From an uncultured Planctomycetaceae bacterium (lineage in GTDB: Bacteria > Planctomycetota > Planctomycetia > Planctomycetales > Planctomycetaceae), in NCBI GenBank assembly GCA_937916515.1, contig CALFSX010000154.1, positions 19,158-83,157 of the forward strand: DNA of 64,000 nucleotides. Direction: 5' to 3'. Positions 19,731 to 29,642 of the stretch are shown in pieces (position 1 is the stretch's first letter; every line of letters starts with the position of its first letter). The notes beneath the pieces were generated by a model, which was not told the DNA's origin, made no database searches, and was given only the letters and a program-made list of their open reading frames with translations. Both the position numbers and the translations under genes were made by a program.

Positions 19731-19738
19731 GAAGACAC

Positions 19739-20422
19739 TTGCTGACGGTATCTGTAATTATTCCAGTGCTGAACGAAGAGGTCGCAGTTGCCGCTGCAAT
19801 TGCCAGTGCCCATGCTGCTGATGCAGACGAAGTTTTCGTTGTTGATGGTGGCAGCACGGACAATACCGTGTCCGTTGCCAGAAAGGATGCGACGCTGCTG
19901 GAGGCCCCATCTGCAGGTCGATCCGCCCAGCAGAATCTGGGGGCAACTTATGCAACAGGTGATGTGCTGCTGTTTCTGCATGCGGATTGTTGCCTGCACG
20001 TTGACGGAATTCGCAAGCTGAAAGAACGCATGCAGGCCGATCCAACGCTGGTTGCGGGCTGTTTTCGGCAACGGATTGATAAGCCTGGATTTGCTTACCG
20101 TTGCCTTGAACAGGGAAACTATCTGCGTGCTGCCGTTTTGAATTGGGCGTACGGTGATCAGGCCATTTTTGTCAGGACAGAGGTCTTTAACGCTGTCGGG
20201 CAGTTTCCACAGGTGAAGTTTATGGAGGACCTTCTGATAATGAAAGTTCTTCGCAAGCAAGGCCGCGTCAGAGTAATCGACAGCCCATTGTTAGTGTCAG
20301 CTCGGCGATGGGAAAGACGAGGGATTCTGCGGCAAACAGTTCGCAACTGGTGCTTAATTACGGCCGCACAGCTGGGAGTGTCTCCCAATTGGCTGGCCCG
20401 CTTCTATCCGAATGATCGTTGA
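19739..20422 (+). CDS. Family 2 glycosyltransferase, TIGR04283-like
   Basis: The 227-residue cytosolic enzyme has the GT-A nucleotide-sugar fold: VSVIIPVLNEE at the N-terminus, VVDGGSTDNT near 35, GRSAQQNLGATYATGD near 60 and the metal-binding FLHAD near 79. The C-terminal blocks YGDQAIFVRTEVF, FMEDLLIMKVLRK and SARRWERRGILRQT are characteristic of the TIGR04283 subfamily, often found near radical-SAM or selenodomain genes; none is here. The start is a TTG preceded by GGGGAAG. Its 3' end overlaps the convergent beta-RFAP synthase gene by 19 bases. The acceptor is unknown. Confidence 0.88.
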   Translation: MLTVSVIIPVLNEEVAVAAAIASAHAADADEVFVVDGGSTDNTVSVARKDATLLEAPSAGRSAQQNLGATYATGDVLLFLHADCCLHVDGIRKLKERMQADPTLVAGCFRQRIDKPGFAYRCLEQGNYLRAAVLNWAYGDQAIFVRTEVFNAVGQFPQVKFMEDLLIMKVLRKQGRVRVIDSPLLVSARRWERRGILRQTVRNWCLITAAQLGVSPNWLARFYPNDR

Positions 20423-21393
20423 TTATCGTCCACATTCGATTTGATTGTCGCTCCCACGTTCATACCCCTGGCGATGCGCAGGTCAATCGATGTGGCTGAT
20501 GCGTGTGTCTTGATTGTTTCAATCAATTGTTCGGCATCCTGTTCGCTGGCTGTGGGGATGCAAATGGTCGGTCCCCATGAAGATTGTACTGCCCCGGTAA
20601 TATTCTGTTTTTCCAGCCAGCGAGCGATGGTCCGCAACACCGGACTGGAAAAAATTCCGCCTTGAGCCGACGCGTAAAACTCCCCGGCCAGGTTGCCATA
20701 GGCGGCAAGTCCTTCACGGAATAATTGAAAGTCTATCGAGTCCAGGCCGACGGAGATTTCACGTTCAACAATCGTTTCCAGCTTTTGAACGACGCGATCG
20801 TCCAGCGTATCGGGTTTGCCAAAAAAAGATTCTTCTGTTTCACCGAACAGTCCCGCTGATGCTTGAGGTGTCATTAACACCATTCGCCATTCCTCAGGAA
20901 ATCGCAATCGACGGATCTGTTCGTTTTCGGGTAACGAACGACCGTAGTCGACGATAAATCCCCCGTGATCAAAGCCATAAGTTCCGATGGCTGAACGCCG
21001 GCTTCTGCCAAAGTCTTCCGCAATGTTTGCTGCGCTGCGTCTTGAAGTCTGGCGTTCAAGTATTTGCAGAGCTGAGGCGATGGCCAATGTAAGCTGAGTT
21101 CCAGCACCCAGGCCAGCGTGCATTGTCGCTTCATTTTTTGCCGTCACGCTTATCGCTGGTAAACGGCCATGAAGTCTTCGATAGGTGTTGACGATGTTAC
21201 TGATGCGAACGTTGACACCGTCTGAAGCGTCAATGTTGTCGGCTTCACTGGTTTGGTTGAAACCGATTTGAATGTGCCACTGTGGTTGATCCAGCATCAT
21301 GCCGATTCCACCATAGTGCCAACGTTTGCCCTGAGCCGCACACAGCAATCCAAAGTGCAGGCGGGACCCAGCCATCACTTCGATTTCACTCAC
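20404..21393 (-). CDS. Beta-ribofuranosylaminobenzene 5'-phosphate synthase (GHMP kinase fold)
   Basis: This 329-residue protein matches beta-RFAP synthase, which joins PRPP and 4-aminobenzoate (or hydroxybenzoate) in the first committed step of tetrahydromethanopterin synthesis. The N-terminal SRLHFGLL block, the GGIGMMLD motif near 28 and the GHMP-type glycine loop HAGLGAGTQLTLAIASAL (near 91) are visible, as is the TYGFDHGGFIVDYGR segment near 136. The gene starts inside the 3' end of the DUF447 gene (ATGA-type overlap, 21390-21393), indicating translational coupling. Planctomycetes are among the few bacteria with this C1 pathway. No other pathway genes (fae, mch, fhc) are in the window. 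Confidence 0.9.
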   Translation of the reverse strand: MSEIEVMAGSRLHFGLLCAAQGKRWHYGGIGMMLDQPQWHIQIGFNQTSEADNIDASDGVNVRISNIVNTYRRLHGRLPAISVTAKNEATMHAGLGAGTQLTLAIASALQILERQTSRRSAANIAEDFGRSRRSAIGTYGFDHGGFIVDYGRSLPENEQIRRLRFPEEWRMVLMTPQASAGLFGETEESFFGKPDTLDDRVVQKLETIVEREISVGLDSIDFQLFREGLAAYGNLAGEFYASAQGGIFSSPVLRTIARWLEKQNITGAVQSSWGPTICIPTASEQDAEQLIETIKTHASATSIDLRIARGMNVGATIKSNVDDNQRSFG

Positions 21394-21974
21394 GTGCGAG
21401 CTCCCTTAGCGAAATGTTCTTCGATATAGGTCACCAGCATTTGAAAGGCACCAGTCTCAACGGGGCCGCCCGTCTTTTCGACGGCAGGTTTCAGAAATTG
21501 AATCGCTGATTCAATTTCTGATTTAGGCAGTATGTGAACTCGCGTGGCAAGGATCGCAGCTTCGATTACGGCATGGCGAGCTCGGTTGAAGCCAAAGTGG
21601 GGGCGTCGTTCCTGCTGAAGAACAACTTTGGCCGTCATGCTGGATCGTGCTTCAGAAATGTCGCATTCTGTAACCTGAAGCTCAAAATAGCGGCAGCAGT
21701 CTTCCAGCACGAAGCCGGCTATTTTGGCGGCCGGTTTTGTTGGCGGAATGCGATTGCGACTGAGTTTACGGATTGCGGCTTCGGCAATCAGATCAACGCT
21801 GTCAACAATGTGAAACACGGCCACCTTTGTTGCCAGTAGGTTTTCGTAGGTTGTTGATCCGCGAAACGGGCGCAGTGTCAAGGCAGCAAAGTCGCCGTCA
21901 ACGATTGGCCCCATGGGCGCTACGTTCAGGTTTCCTGCAGAATCGACGGTGGTTAAAAGTCCTTCAACAATCAT
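21390..21974 (-). CDS. DUF447 family protein, tetrahydromethanopterin-linked
   Basis: The 194-residue protein fits the DUF447 family, a flavin-reductase-like split-barrel group found beside tetrahydromethanopterin genes in archaea, methylotrophs and planctomycetes. Visible blocks are IVEGLLTTVDSAGNLNVAPMGPIVD at the N-terminus, STTYENLLATKVAVFHIVD near 40, and the RPHFGFNRARHAVIEAAILATRVH helix near 125. It overlaps the beta-RFAP synthase gene by four bases, so both are made from one mRNA. Its reaction is unknown; association and co-translation suggest a role in cofactor synthesis. Confidence 0.85.
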   Translation of the reverse strand: MIVEGLLTTVDSAGNLNVAPMGPIVDGDFAALTLRPFRGSTTYENLLATKVAVFHIVDSVDLIAEAAIRKLSRNRIPPTKPAAKIAGFVLEDCCRYFELQVTECDISEARSSMTAKVVLQQERRPHFGFNRARHAVIEAAILATRVHILPKSEIESAIQFLKPAVEKTGGPVETGAFQMLVTYIEEHFAKGART

Positions 21975-22101
21975 CCGCGAAGTTTAGCAAATGATTGTCG
22001 GGTTCCCACTGATCGTTCGTTGATTGGGGAGCAGTCGGCGATGCAGCCAGATGTTTTCTGGTTTTTGGGGCTCACAATTCTATGTTCCCCGCTCAATTCG
22101 T

Positions 22102-25038
22102 CTATCGATTGATGCCAACGTAGAAGCTGAAGATTCGTTCGTCGTCGAATTTTTGACTCTTAACCGGGAAGCCAAAGTCGAAGGCCAGTGGTACTGGTCC
22201 CATGGCAGGAACAACAACTCGCAGACCCACACCAACGGTGACTCGGAAGTCGTCCAGTCTAACATCCTGTTCAACAGATCCGACGTCACTAAATACCACC
22301 ATGTTGACCATGTCATCGGCGGTTAGTGGAATGCGGTATTCTGCGGTTCCAAGCATCTGGAACGTACCCCCAGTGGAGATGTTGTCTGCACCGCGAGGTG
22401 TCACACCGCGAAATGCGAAACCTCGAAAAGACTGAAATCCACCAGCATAGTAACGTTCGAAGACGGGAGTGTCGTTGCCGCTCCAGCCCATGTTGCCGGC
22501 CAGTGTCAGCACGTGGCGTCCGCTACCGTCTGCTCGGTTGTACATTGTGAAATACTGGCGAGCTTCGCCTTCCCAGCGAGGATAGTTGAAGTCACCGAAA
22601 GCCTGTTCGAAAGCCAGGTCGTAGAAGTGGCCATCACTTGGCATCAGCGACGAATCTCGCGTGTCGTGCGAAACTGAACCTCTCACAGTTGAGAGGAAGT
22701 TGCCGCCGCGAACGGCTTCCAGTTCAGGAACCGAAGTCGTTCCTCCCGTGACCGCGCGTGGATTATTGATTTCCACATCTTCAAGGCGAAGTGCCGCATT
22801 GACCGACCATTCAGGAGTAATCTGTCGGCCCAGACTAACGCGTCCACCCAGGCGTGTTTCGTCCCAGTCAGGATAGAAACGGTTAAAGTAGAAACCGCTC
22901 ACGCTTAAACTGTAGTCGCTGTACATAAAATACGGGTCCGTCCAGCTGACGGCATATCGACTGACCGTGTCACCAGGTGCCGCTTCCAGTCGGAATTTCT
23001 GTCCACCGCCACGCCACGCTCGTCCTTCAATGATATCTGCGAAAGATGTTGGCGGGCGAAACAGATTGAAGTTTCGTTCGTCCCAAACGAATGATCCCAC
23101 AATTCCAGCGTCACTGTTTACGCCAGCTCCAAACATCAGGCGTCCGGTGCGTCCTTCTGTTGCAGAAACGTTAACATCGACCCAGCCAGGCGGCAGAGCC
23201 TGAAACTGATTGTTGTATGGACTGCCATCCAATACAGGATTTCCGCGACCGGGTTGAGCTGAGTAAAAGTTTCCGTCCGGGCTTTGACCACGAATGGTTA
23301 AAGCGTCTTCTGTTCCGGCAGGAAACGACGAAGTCAGCAACTCGCTTTGAGGTTCGTAGAAAAGTTTTGTTGGGCTGCATGCGGTAAATTCGACAACGCG
23401 AGGTGTGTCTGATTGGCGGATAAACGAGACCGCAGGAGCTGTTGCTTGATTGGCCGTCTGAATTTGAGACGCAGGTTGCTCCTTGGTTGGGGCGGTGTTG
23501 GGAGCGACCGTTGGAGTAGCAGGGGCAGATGTTCTTCCTTCAGCGTTTGTTGTGCCTCCAAGAATTGAGTGACCATAAGCCGGAGCCGTTGATTGTTCAT
23601 GAAACAGCCCGGTCCACGCAGGAGAATAGCCCGATTCGCCCTGCCCTCGAATCGTTCGCGAGTTCGATACCTGCATCATCTGATCCTGATCAACCGGCAC
23701 AACATCGACAACGATGTTGGGTTCAAACAGACCGCTTCCGGAAAGTCGCGATCTTCCGCGAGAAACCAGTTTGGGATTTGCTTTGTCTCCGGGTTCAAGT
23801 TGCAAGTGGTTTTTCAGGACAATTTCCATCGTGTGTGGATTGTCGCCCAGCAGTTGACCGTTGACATAACGCACATAGCGAGGTCGGTCTTCGTCGATTT
23901 CGAATGAGATATCAACGATGCCAGGTTGTTCTGTGAATTTTGGAACTGGTGTGACGTTTGCAAAATAATGGCCACGATCTCCGTACTGCTCCATCATGCT
24001 GCGTACGTCTTTGGATAGGTTCAGCGAGTTAAAATACTGTCCCTTGCGTAAGGCTGGTTCGAGTCGCAGGCGATTGGTAGCGATAACGTTGTTGCCGTTA
24101 ACTTCAATGTTGCGGACCTTGTACGGGATGCCTTCATTCACCGTGTAACGGATTTCGACGCTGGATCTGTCCTGGGAGAACAAGGGTTCCGCAGTGATGG
24201 CTATGTCAAAGAATCCCAAACCGCGATAGTACTGCTTTAGTGCCGTAACATCCTGTTCCATGGATTCGGGCTTGTAGAGTCCGCCGAAAAATCCAAGAAC
24301 TGCTTCTTTGGTGACAAGCTTTGTTTTTAAACGGGCCGCTGAAGGAGAGAGGCCGAACGAACCGTCCTGGGATTGTCGTTCCAGCATCCATGAAAGCTGT
24401 CCGCCATTCTGTTGATTGTTGCCAGCAAACTGGACAGATCTTCGCTGTACGCGGACGACTTTACCTTCGTGAATTCGGAATATCACTTCTCGATCTGTAG
24501 GCTGGCCGCCCCGTTCCAGTTCGACCTTTACGAAGAAATAGCCTTTCTCTTTGTATTCCTGTTCAATGCGATGAACGGCTTCTCGGTTGGCGATATGGTC
24601 GAATGGGCTGCCAACTTTCAGCCCGGTCCACGATGCCAGTTCTTTCAAACGGCGACTGCTGGTAACGCCCCGAAACTGCACTCGGCGCACAATCGGCCGC
24701 TCGTGAACCTGAAAGATCAAAACGTCGCCCTTTGGCGTCGTGTCGAATCTTTCTGACACGCTGTAAAACCAGCGCGTGTTCATCAGGTTACGTTTGTCTT
24801 CACGCAACTGACGGTTGGAAATCGGTCTACCTGGTTGAGTGAGAATTTTTTGCAGGATGACCGAACTGGGGATCGTCTCGTTGCCTTCAATCAGCACGTC
24901 GACAACCGTTTCCGGAAGTTCTTCGGCACCCAGAGGCCCAGCAATTCCAAGCAATGTCATCAGCGACGCAGACACCAGGCAAAGAAGGCTCTTTGCAAAG
25001 CTCTGAGATCCAGCTTGTTTGGTTGTTGAAGAAGTCAT
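22102..25038 (-). CDS. bamA: Outer membrane assembly factor BamA (Omp85), with long linker
   Basis: BamA inserts beta-barrel proteins in the outer membrane. From the ATG at 25038 (978 residues) there is a signal peptide (LLCLVSASLMTLLGIAGPLG) with cleavage near AEELP. Successive POTRA domains span about 38 to 450, with IEGNETIP, FRGVTSSRRLKEL, IEVNGNNVIATNRL and VNGQLLGDNPH as their starting strands. A 160-residue stretch rich in P, T, A and Q (about 453-616) comes next, and a 16-strand barrel ends the protein (FERYYAGGFQSFRGF near 880). The C-terminus reads FYVGINR, so the aromatic last residue of the usual beta-signal is absent. A TTG at 25089 would add 17 residues but is less likely. The linker is unusual. 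Confidence 0.93.
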   Translation of the reverse strand: MTSSTTKQAGSQSFAKSLLCLVSASLMTLLGIAGPLGAEELPETVVDVLIEGNETIPSSVILQKILTQPGRPISNRQLREDKRNLMNTRWFYSVSERFDTTPKGDVLIFQVHERPIVRRVQFRGVTSSRRLKELASWTGLKVGSPFDHIANREAVHRIEQEYKEKGYFFVKVELERGGQPTDREVIFRIHEGKVVRVQRRSVQFAGNNQQNGGQLSWMLERQSQDGSFGLSPSAARLKTKLVTKEAVLGFFGGLYKPESMEQDVTALKQYYRGLGFFDIAITAEPLFSQDRSSVEIRYTVNEGIPYKVRNIEVNGNNVIATNRLRLEPALRKGQYFNSLNLSKDVRSMMEQYGDRGHYFANVTPVPKFTEQPGIVDISFEIDEDRPRYVRYVNGQLLGDNPHTMEIVLKNHLQLEPGDKANPKLVSRGRSRLSGSGLFEPNIVVDVVPVDQDQMMQVSNSRTIRGQGESGYSPAWTGLFHEQSTAPAYGHSILGGTTNAEGRTSAPATPTVAPNTAPTKEQPASQIQTANQATAPAVSFIRQSDTPRVVEFTACSPTKLFYEPQSELLTSSFPAGTEDALTIRGQSPDGNFYSAQPGRGNPVLDGSPYNNQFQALPPGWVDVNVSATEGRTGRLMFGAGVNSDAGIVGSFVWDERNFNLFRPPTSFADIIEGRAWRGGGQKFRLEAAPGDTVSRYAVSWTDPYFMYSDYSLSVSGFYFNRFYPDWDETRLGGRVSLGRQITPEWSVNAALRLEDVEINNPRAVTGGTTSVPELEAVRGGNFLSTVRGSVSHDTRDSSLMPSDGHFYDLAFEQAFGDFNYPRWEGEARQYFTMYNRADGSGRHVLTLAGNMGWSGNDTPVFERYYAGGFQSFRGFAFRGVTPRGADNISTGGTFQMLGTAEYRIPLTADDMVNMVVFSDVGSVEQDVRLDDFRVTVGVGLRVVVPAMGPVPLAFDFGFPVKSQKFDDERIFSFYVGINR

Positions 25039-25778
25039 GGGGGCTTCTCGTAGTGTTGACCCTGAAAGATCGGGTGCTGTTTTCAACAATCACTCAAAGG
25101 TTACAAACTTAGATTTTATGGTGCTGCCAATCTGCTCACGTTGAGCCGGTTTCTGCAATGGCAGTTCAATTTGTCTAAGACTCAGCCTTGTTGTGGTTCG
25201 GAAATAAGCATCAGAAAAGAGACAGGAAGGGTCGGCAACGATAGGTCGGTGAGATGGAATTCTTTCTGCTACGGAAGAATTTCCGCTTGAGAGACCGGTA
25301 GAAGTAACGGATTTTGGAAAACAGCTCAATATGAGTCCTGACATGGAACCTTCTGTCCCGGATTGACGTGCGATATCCCTCAGTTCACAAGTCGAGCCGA
25401 CAAGCGGGTAGCCACTTTTGTCCGTTTTTGCTGGGGTTTTGCTTGTGGGTTGGCGAATTGGGCCACGCAAATACCTGCTGAGTAATTTTCATAGTCGGAC
25501 TTGAACCGGGCTGATTCTGCCTTTGCCGCGGCGATCAGCAGAGTGGAAATGGCCGCAAATTGTGGGAAGTATCAGCAGGTCTTAGCGTTTGGTGCCTGCG
25601 GAAATGGCTGTCGCCATTCAAAACCTGCCGTTGGCTTTTCGTCTGGAGTCTTCCGGAAATGCTAAGGAGCTGATTTCAAGTTTCGTGACGATCGCAACTA
25701 CCATTGGCTGGTTATCGGTGATTCCTGCAGGTTAATCGCAAGCTGTGCAAATCGTTGCCTGGTTGCGAGTGCGGGTGT
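25039..25778. other. 740-base gap between the bamA start and the trmH end
   Basis: The longest intergenic stretch of the window. A minus ORF (25090-25470) is Ser/Thr/Arg-rich with no family and no ribosome site, so I do not call it. I see no repeat, tRNA or clear terminator. The bamA promoter should lie at its left end. It may hold an unannotated small RNA, but nothing in the sequence proves this. Confidence 0.4.
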
Positions 25779-26477
25779 TTACTTGTGTTTGGCTTCGGAT
25801 TCAAATCGACGACACAATGCGGCAAGTCTGAAGCCATGACTTTTTTGCACCCACAAATCAATCAGCGATTGTTGCTCTTCCTTGTCCAGTTGCCACTTAA
25901 TATCTGACTTGTGCAGTCTTTCTGTCAGTTGCTGCAGGACAATCGCTGCAGAAACCGAAACGTTGAAGCTTTCTGTGAATCCGAACATGGGTACGTGGAT
26001 CAGTTCATCAGAATGTTCGATCGCTGTCGTGCTGACTCCCGGCTTTTCTGATCCGAAGATGACTGCGTTTTTTTGAGTGATGTCAATTTCGGACAAAGGA
26101 GTGCTGTTTTGGCGAGGCGAAGTGGCCAGAATTCGATAGCCTTGATCTTTCAGTTGTTTGATGCAGCGTTCTGTTGTCGGTGCGTGATTTTCGGATTGTT
26201 CAAATTCACCCTGGTGTCGATGTATCGTCAGCCACTTGCTGGCTCCGCGAGCGACGTCCGGATTCGGCTTGAAGCTACTGAACGATTCGACGATGTGGAC
26301 ATCCTGAACACCAAAGCAATCGCACGTTCGCAGGCAGGCACTCGCGTTGTGGCTGTGAGTGATGTTTTCCAGAACAATAGTCAGGTGGCGAGTTCTTTGA
26401 CTTGCGACTTCATGAATGCGTTTGACTCGTTCTGCGGATAGACCGTCGCTCAGAAATTCTGTAAGAGTTTTGTTCAT
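25779..26477 (-). CDS. trmH: tRNA (guanosine-2'-O)-methyltransferase TrmH
   Basis: TrmH (SpoU class, SPOUT knot fold) methylates the ribose of G18 in the D-loop of many tRNAs. The 232-residue protein has the N-terminal IVLENITHSHNASACLRTCDCFGV motif 1 near 36, FGSEKPGVS motif 2 near 142 and PMFGFTESFNVSVSAAI motif 3 near 163. An upstream GTG (26498) is possible, but the ATG at 26477 matches the usual start. The C-terminal extension with a helical DLWVQKSHGFRLAALC region is typical of TrmH rather than of the rRNA enzyme RlmB. It is the last gene before the long gap towards bamA. Confidence 0.92.
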   Translation of the reverse strand: MNKTLTEFLSDGLSAERVKRIHEVASQRTRHLTIVLENITHSHNASACLRTCDCFGVQDVHIVESFSSFKPNPDVARGASKWLTIHRHQGEFEQSENHAPTTERCIKQLKDQGYRILATSPRQNSTPLSEIDITQKNAVIFGSEKPGVSTTAIEHSDELIHVPMFGFTESFNVSVSAAIVLQQLTERLHKSDIKWQLDKEEQQSLIDLWVQKSHGFRLAALCRRFESEAKHK

Positions 26478-26578
26478 TGCACCATTGAAACGAACCACTC
26501 AGGGCACGGAAAATCGGGTTTAGAATTGTCCCGCACGTGCGGAACGCTGATTCAGGCTTGCTCGGCACGTTGCACAAA

Positions 26579-27571
26579 CTAAGCGGCTTTGGATGGCTTA
26601 AACGCCAGTGTCTCAGCCTTTGATTCGGGCGTATGCAGAAACAGATCGCGTGAAGGAAACGGAATTGTGAACCCGTTTTCGTCGAAGGCCAGCTTGATTT
26701 GTTCCATCAATGCAAATCGAACGTCCCAATAATGACCGCTTAACACCCATGGCCTGACGACAAAGTTCACGCTGCTGTCACCAAGTTCTGACACCGCAAC
26801 GACGGGAGCGGGTGACTTCAATACCCGTGGCTCTGTTTCCAGAATCTCCTGCATTGTCTGCTTCACTGCTCGAATGTCGTCGTTGTAGCCGCAGCCAATA
26901 ACAAGGTCGATTCTGCGTTCGCGTTCGGCTGAATAGTTCTGAATTGTGCCGTCCGTGATTTTGCTGTTCGGGACGATAATCCGCACATTATCCAGCGTCA
27001 ACAAGATTGTGTTGAACATCTGGATCTCGACGACGGTCCCCTTGTTCCCAGCAACTTCGACAGTTTCGCCCACTCGAAACGGCTTAAAGAAAATCAGCAT
27101 AACGCCGGCTGCCAGGTTGCCCAGCGAACCCTGCAAGGCCATTCCCACAGCGAAACCAGCGGTTGCCAAAATGGCTGTCATTGAGTTTGTGTCGACGCCC
27201 AATCTTTGCAACGCAGAAATGCAGACCGCCGTCAGCAGCATCATGTAGATCAGGTTGTTCAGAAATCCGACCAAAGTTGCGTCAACGTGGGCTCTCTTGG
27301 CGCCTCTGACAATTGCCGCAGTAACGAATCGAGCAACCCACCGGCCAATCACAAACACGGCAATCGCACTAAGAATATTGGGGCCGTGCGTTTTTGCCTG
27401 AGCTAAAAACCAGTCTGCAGACGCGTTTTTGGCGACCCAGTCGACAATTCCCTGCAAGCCATTGCTGAAAATTCCGGTTGGCTCCATTGTTGTTTCATTG
27501 GTTGCCGAAGCTGTAGGGGCTTCCGCCGGAATGCCGATTTGTGCGATCAGGCCAGCAGTTTGAATACTCAT
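26579..27571 (-). CDS. Small-conductance mechanosensitive channel (MscS family)
   Basis: The 330-residue protein has an N-terminal hydrophobic/poorly conserved segment and three core helices. TM1 lies at about 62-85 (ILSAIAVFVIGRWVARFV), TM2 at about 98-120, and the pore-lining TM3 contains AILATAGFAVGMALQGSLGNLAAGVMLIFFKPF, with the glycine/alanine pattern of MscS. The beta domain (VGETVEVAGNKGTVVEI) and the alpha/beta cytoplasmic domain with NSKITDGTIQNYSAE and VRPWVLSGHYWDVRF complete the family. It releases solutes on hypo-osmotic shock. The ATG at 27571 has GGAG nine bases ahead; an in-frame ATG at 27586 would add five residues. Confidence 0.95.
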   Translation of the reverse strand: MSIQTAGLIAQIGIPAEAPTASATNETTMEPTGIFSNGLQGIVDWVAKNASADWFLAQAKTHGPNILSAIAVFVIGRWVARFVTAAIVRGAKRAHVDATLVGFLNNLIYMMLLTAVCISALQRLGVDTNSMTAILATAGFAVGMALQGSLGNLAAGVMLIFFKPFRVGETVEVAGNKGTVVEIQMFNTILLTLDNVRIIVPNSKITDGTIQNYSAERERRIDLVIGCGYNDDIRAVKQTMQEILETEPRVLKSPAPVVAVSELGDSSVNFVVRPWVLSGHYWDVRFALMEQIKLAFDENGFTIPFPSRDLFLHTPESKAETLAFKPSKAA

Positions 27572-27745
27572 TTCAGTCGACTCCATTCAACATCACGCGT
27601 CAAAAACCTGGCGCAGTCTGAGCGGAATTTAGGCGATAGCTGAAATTTCGTAAACAGGTTTTGAGCACTTCCCGATTCTCCCCCAATCGTTCGACGGACG
27701 AATTGTGACGGCTCGAAGCTGCTTGCAAAGTGGGGAAAAGGCAGA

Positions 27746-28802
<1,057 letters not shown>

Positions 28803-28819
<17 letters not shown>

Positions 28820-29597
28820 GTTCGTCTAATTGTTGCGATGCAGTTTCAACGACTTTGTCGCGATCCCATCGATCCAGCCGAGAATATCGAGGATGTTTGG
28901 ATTCTTTCCACGGATTGTTATGCCGCGTGTTGTAACAACAGATGAACGCCCAGCGTGGGTTGTCGCTGTGGTTTTGGTCGGAGCGATGCAATGTGTTTCC
29001 GTGAAAGATAACTGCGGATCCTGGTTCCAGTTCTACGTGAACAAGTTCCAGGCGTTCCAGTGCGGCCGTGATGCGTTCTTCATCGGCGCCTGTTTGATCG
29101 CCACGTTTACCATGGTCGACTCGTCCCATTTTGTGTGAGCCTTTGAGGACCTGCAGACAGCCGTTTTTTTTGGTGGCCTTATCGACAGCAATCATGCAGC
29201 TGGCCATATCCGGAAACAGGCAGCCATTGTTGTACCAATAGCCGTAATCCTGATGCCACGCCCAGGCTCCGCCAACCTTCGGCTCTTTTAAGATCATCTT
29301 GTGATGGTAGTGATAGACTTCGTCTTCCAGCAGTTGTTCCATCGTTTCCACAAGTGGCTGCATGCGTACGATGGCACCGTAGATCGTGTCCGTCGGCAAG
29401 TCGTTTGAAATGACCAGATCGACAGACCCTCCTTCTCCGTCAGCTCGTGAAGTCTTTTCGGCCGCCAGCTTGCGGTCGATTCTGGCGATCTTTCCCAGCA
29501 GTTGTGCTTCCATCTCGTTAAGCAGGTTGGGAACGATGATGTAGCCATCGTTGTCAAATTGCTGCTTGTCGCCATCGTTAAGAAATGAAATCGGCAT
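28803..29597 (-). CDS. Phytanoyl-CoA dioxygenase family protein
   Basis: The 264-residue Fe(II)/2-oxoglutarate dioxygenase has the PhyH jelly-roll signature: an iron-binding WHQDYG (H-x-D) near 125, a second histidine in GNTLHRSDQN near 210 and an R-W-A-F 2-oxoglutarate arginine nearby. N-terminal FDNDGYIIVPNLL is also typical. Bacterial members hydroxylate small metabolites, ectoine among them; the substrate here cannot be told. It lies in a minus-strand run hisH-hisA-this-queG with 45 bases from hisA, and its end overlaps the queG start by 17 bases. Confidence 0.9.
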
Positions 29598-29642
29598 GGT
29601 TATGCTGTTTCTGTGTCACGCTGTTTGGGTATGGACGGAACG

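Noticed and set aside
25090..25470. 126-residue minus-strand ORF upstream of bamA
   Set aside because: Ser/Thr/Arg-rich with no family or ribosome site; it looks like chance in the gap.
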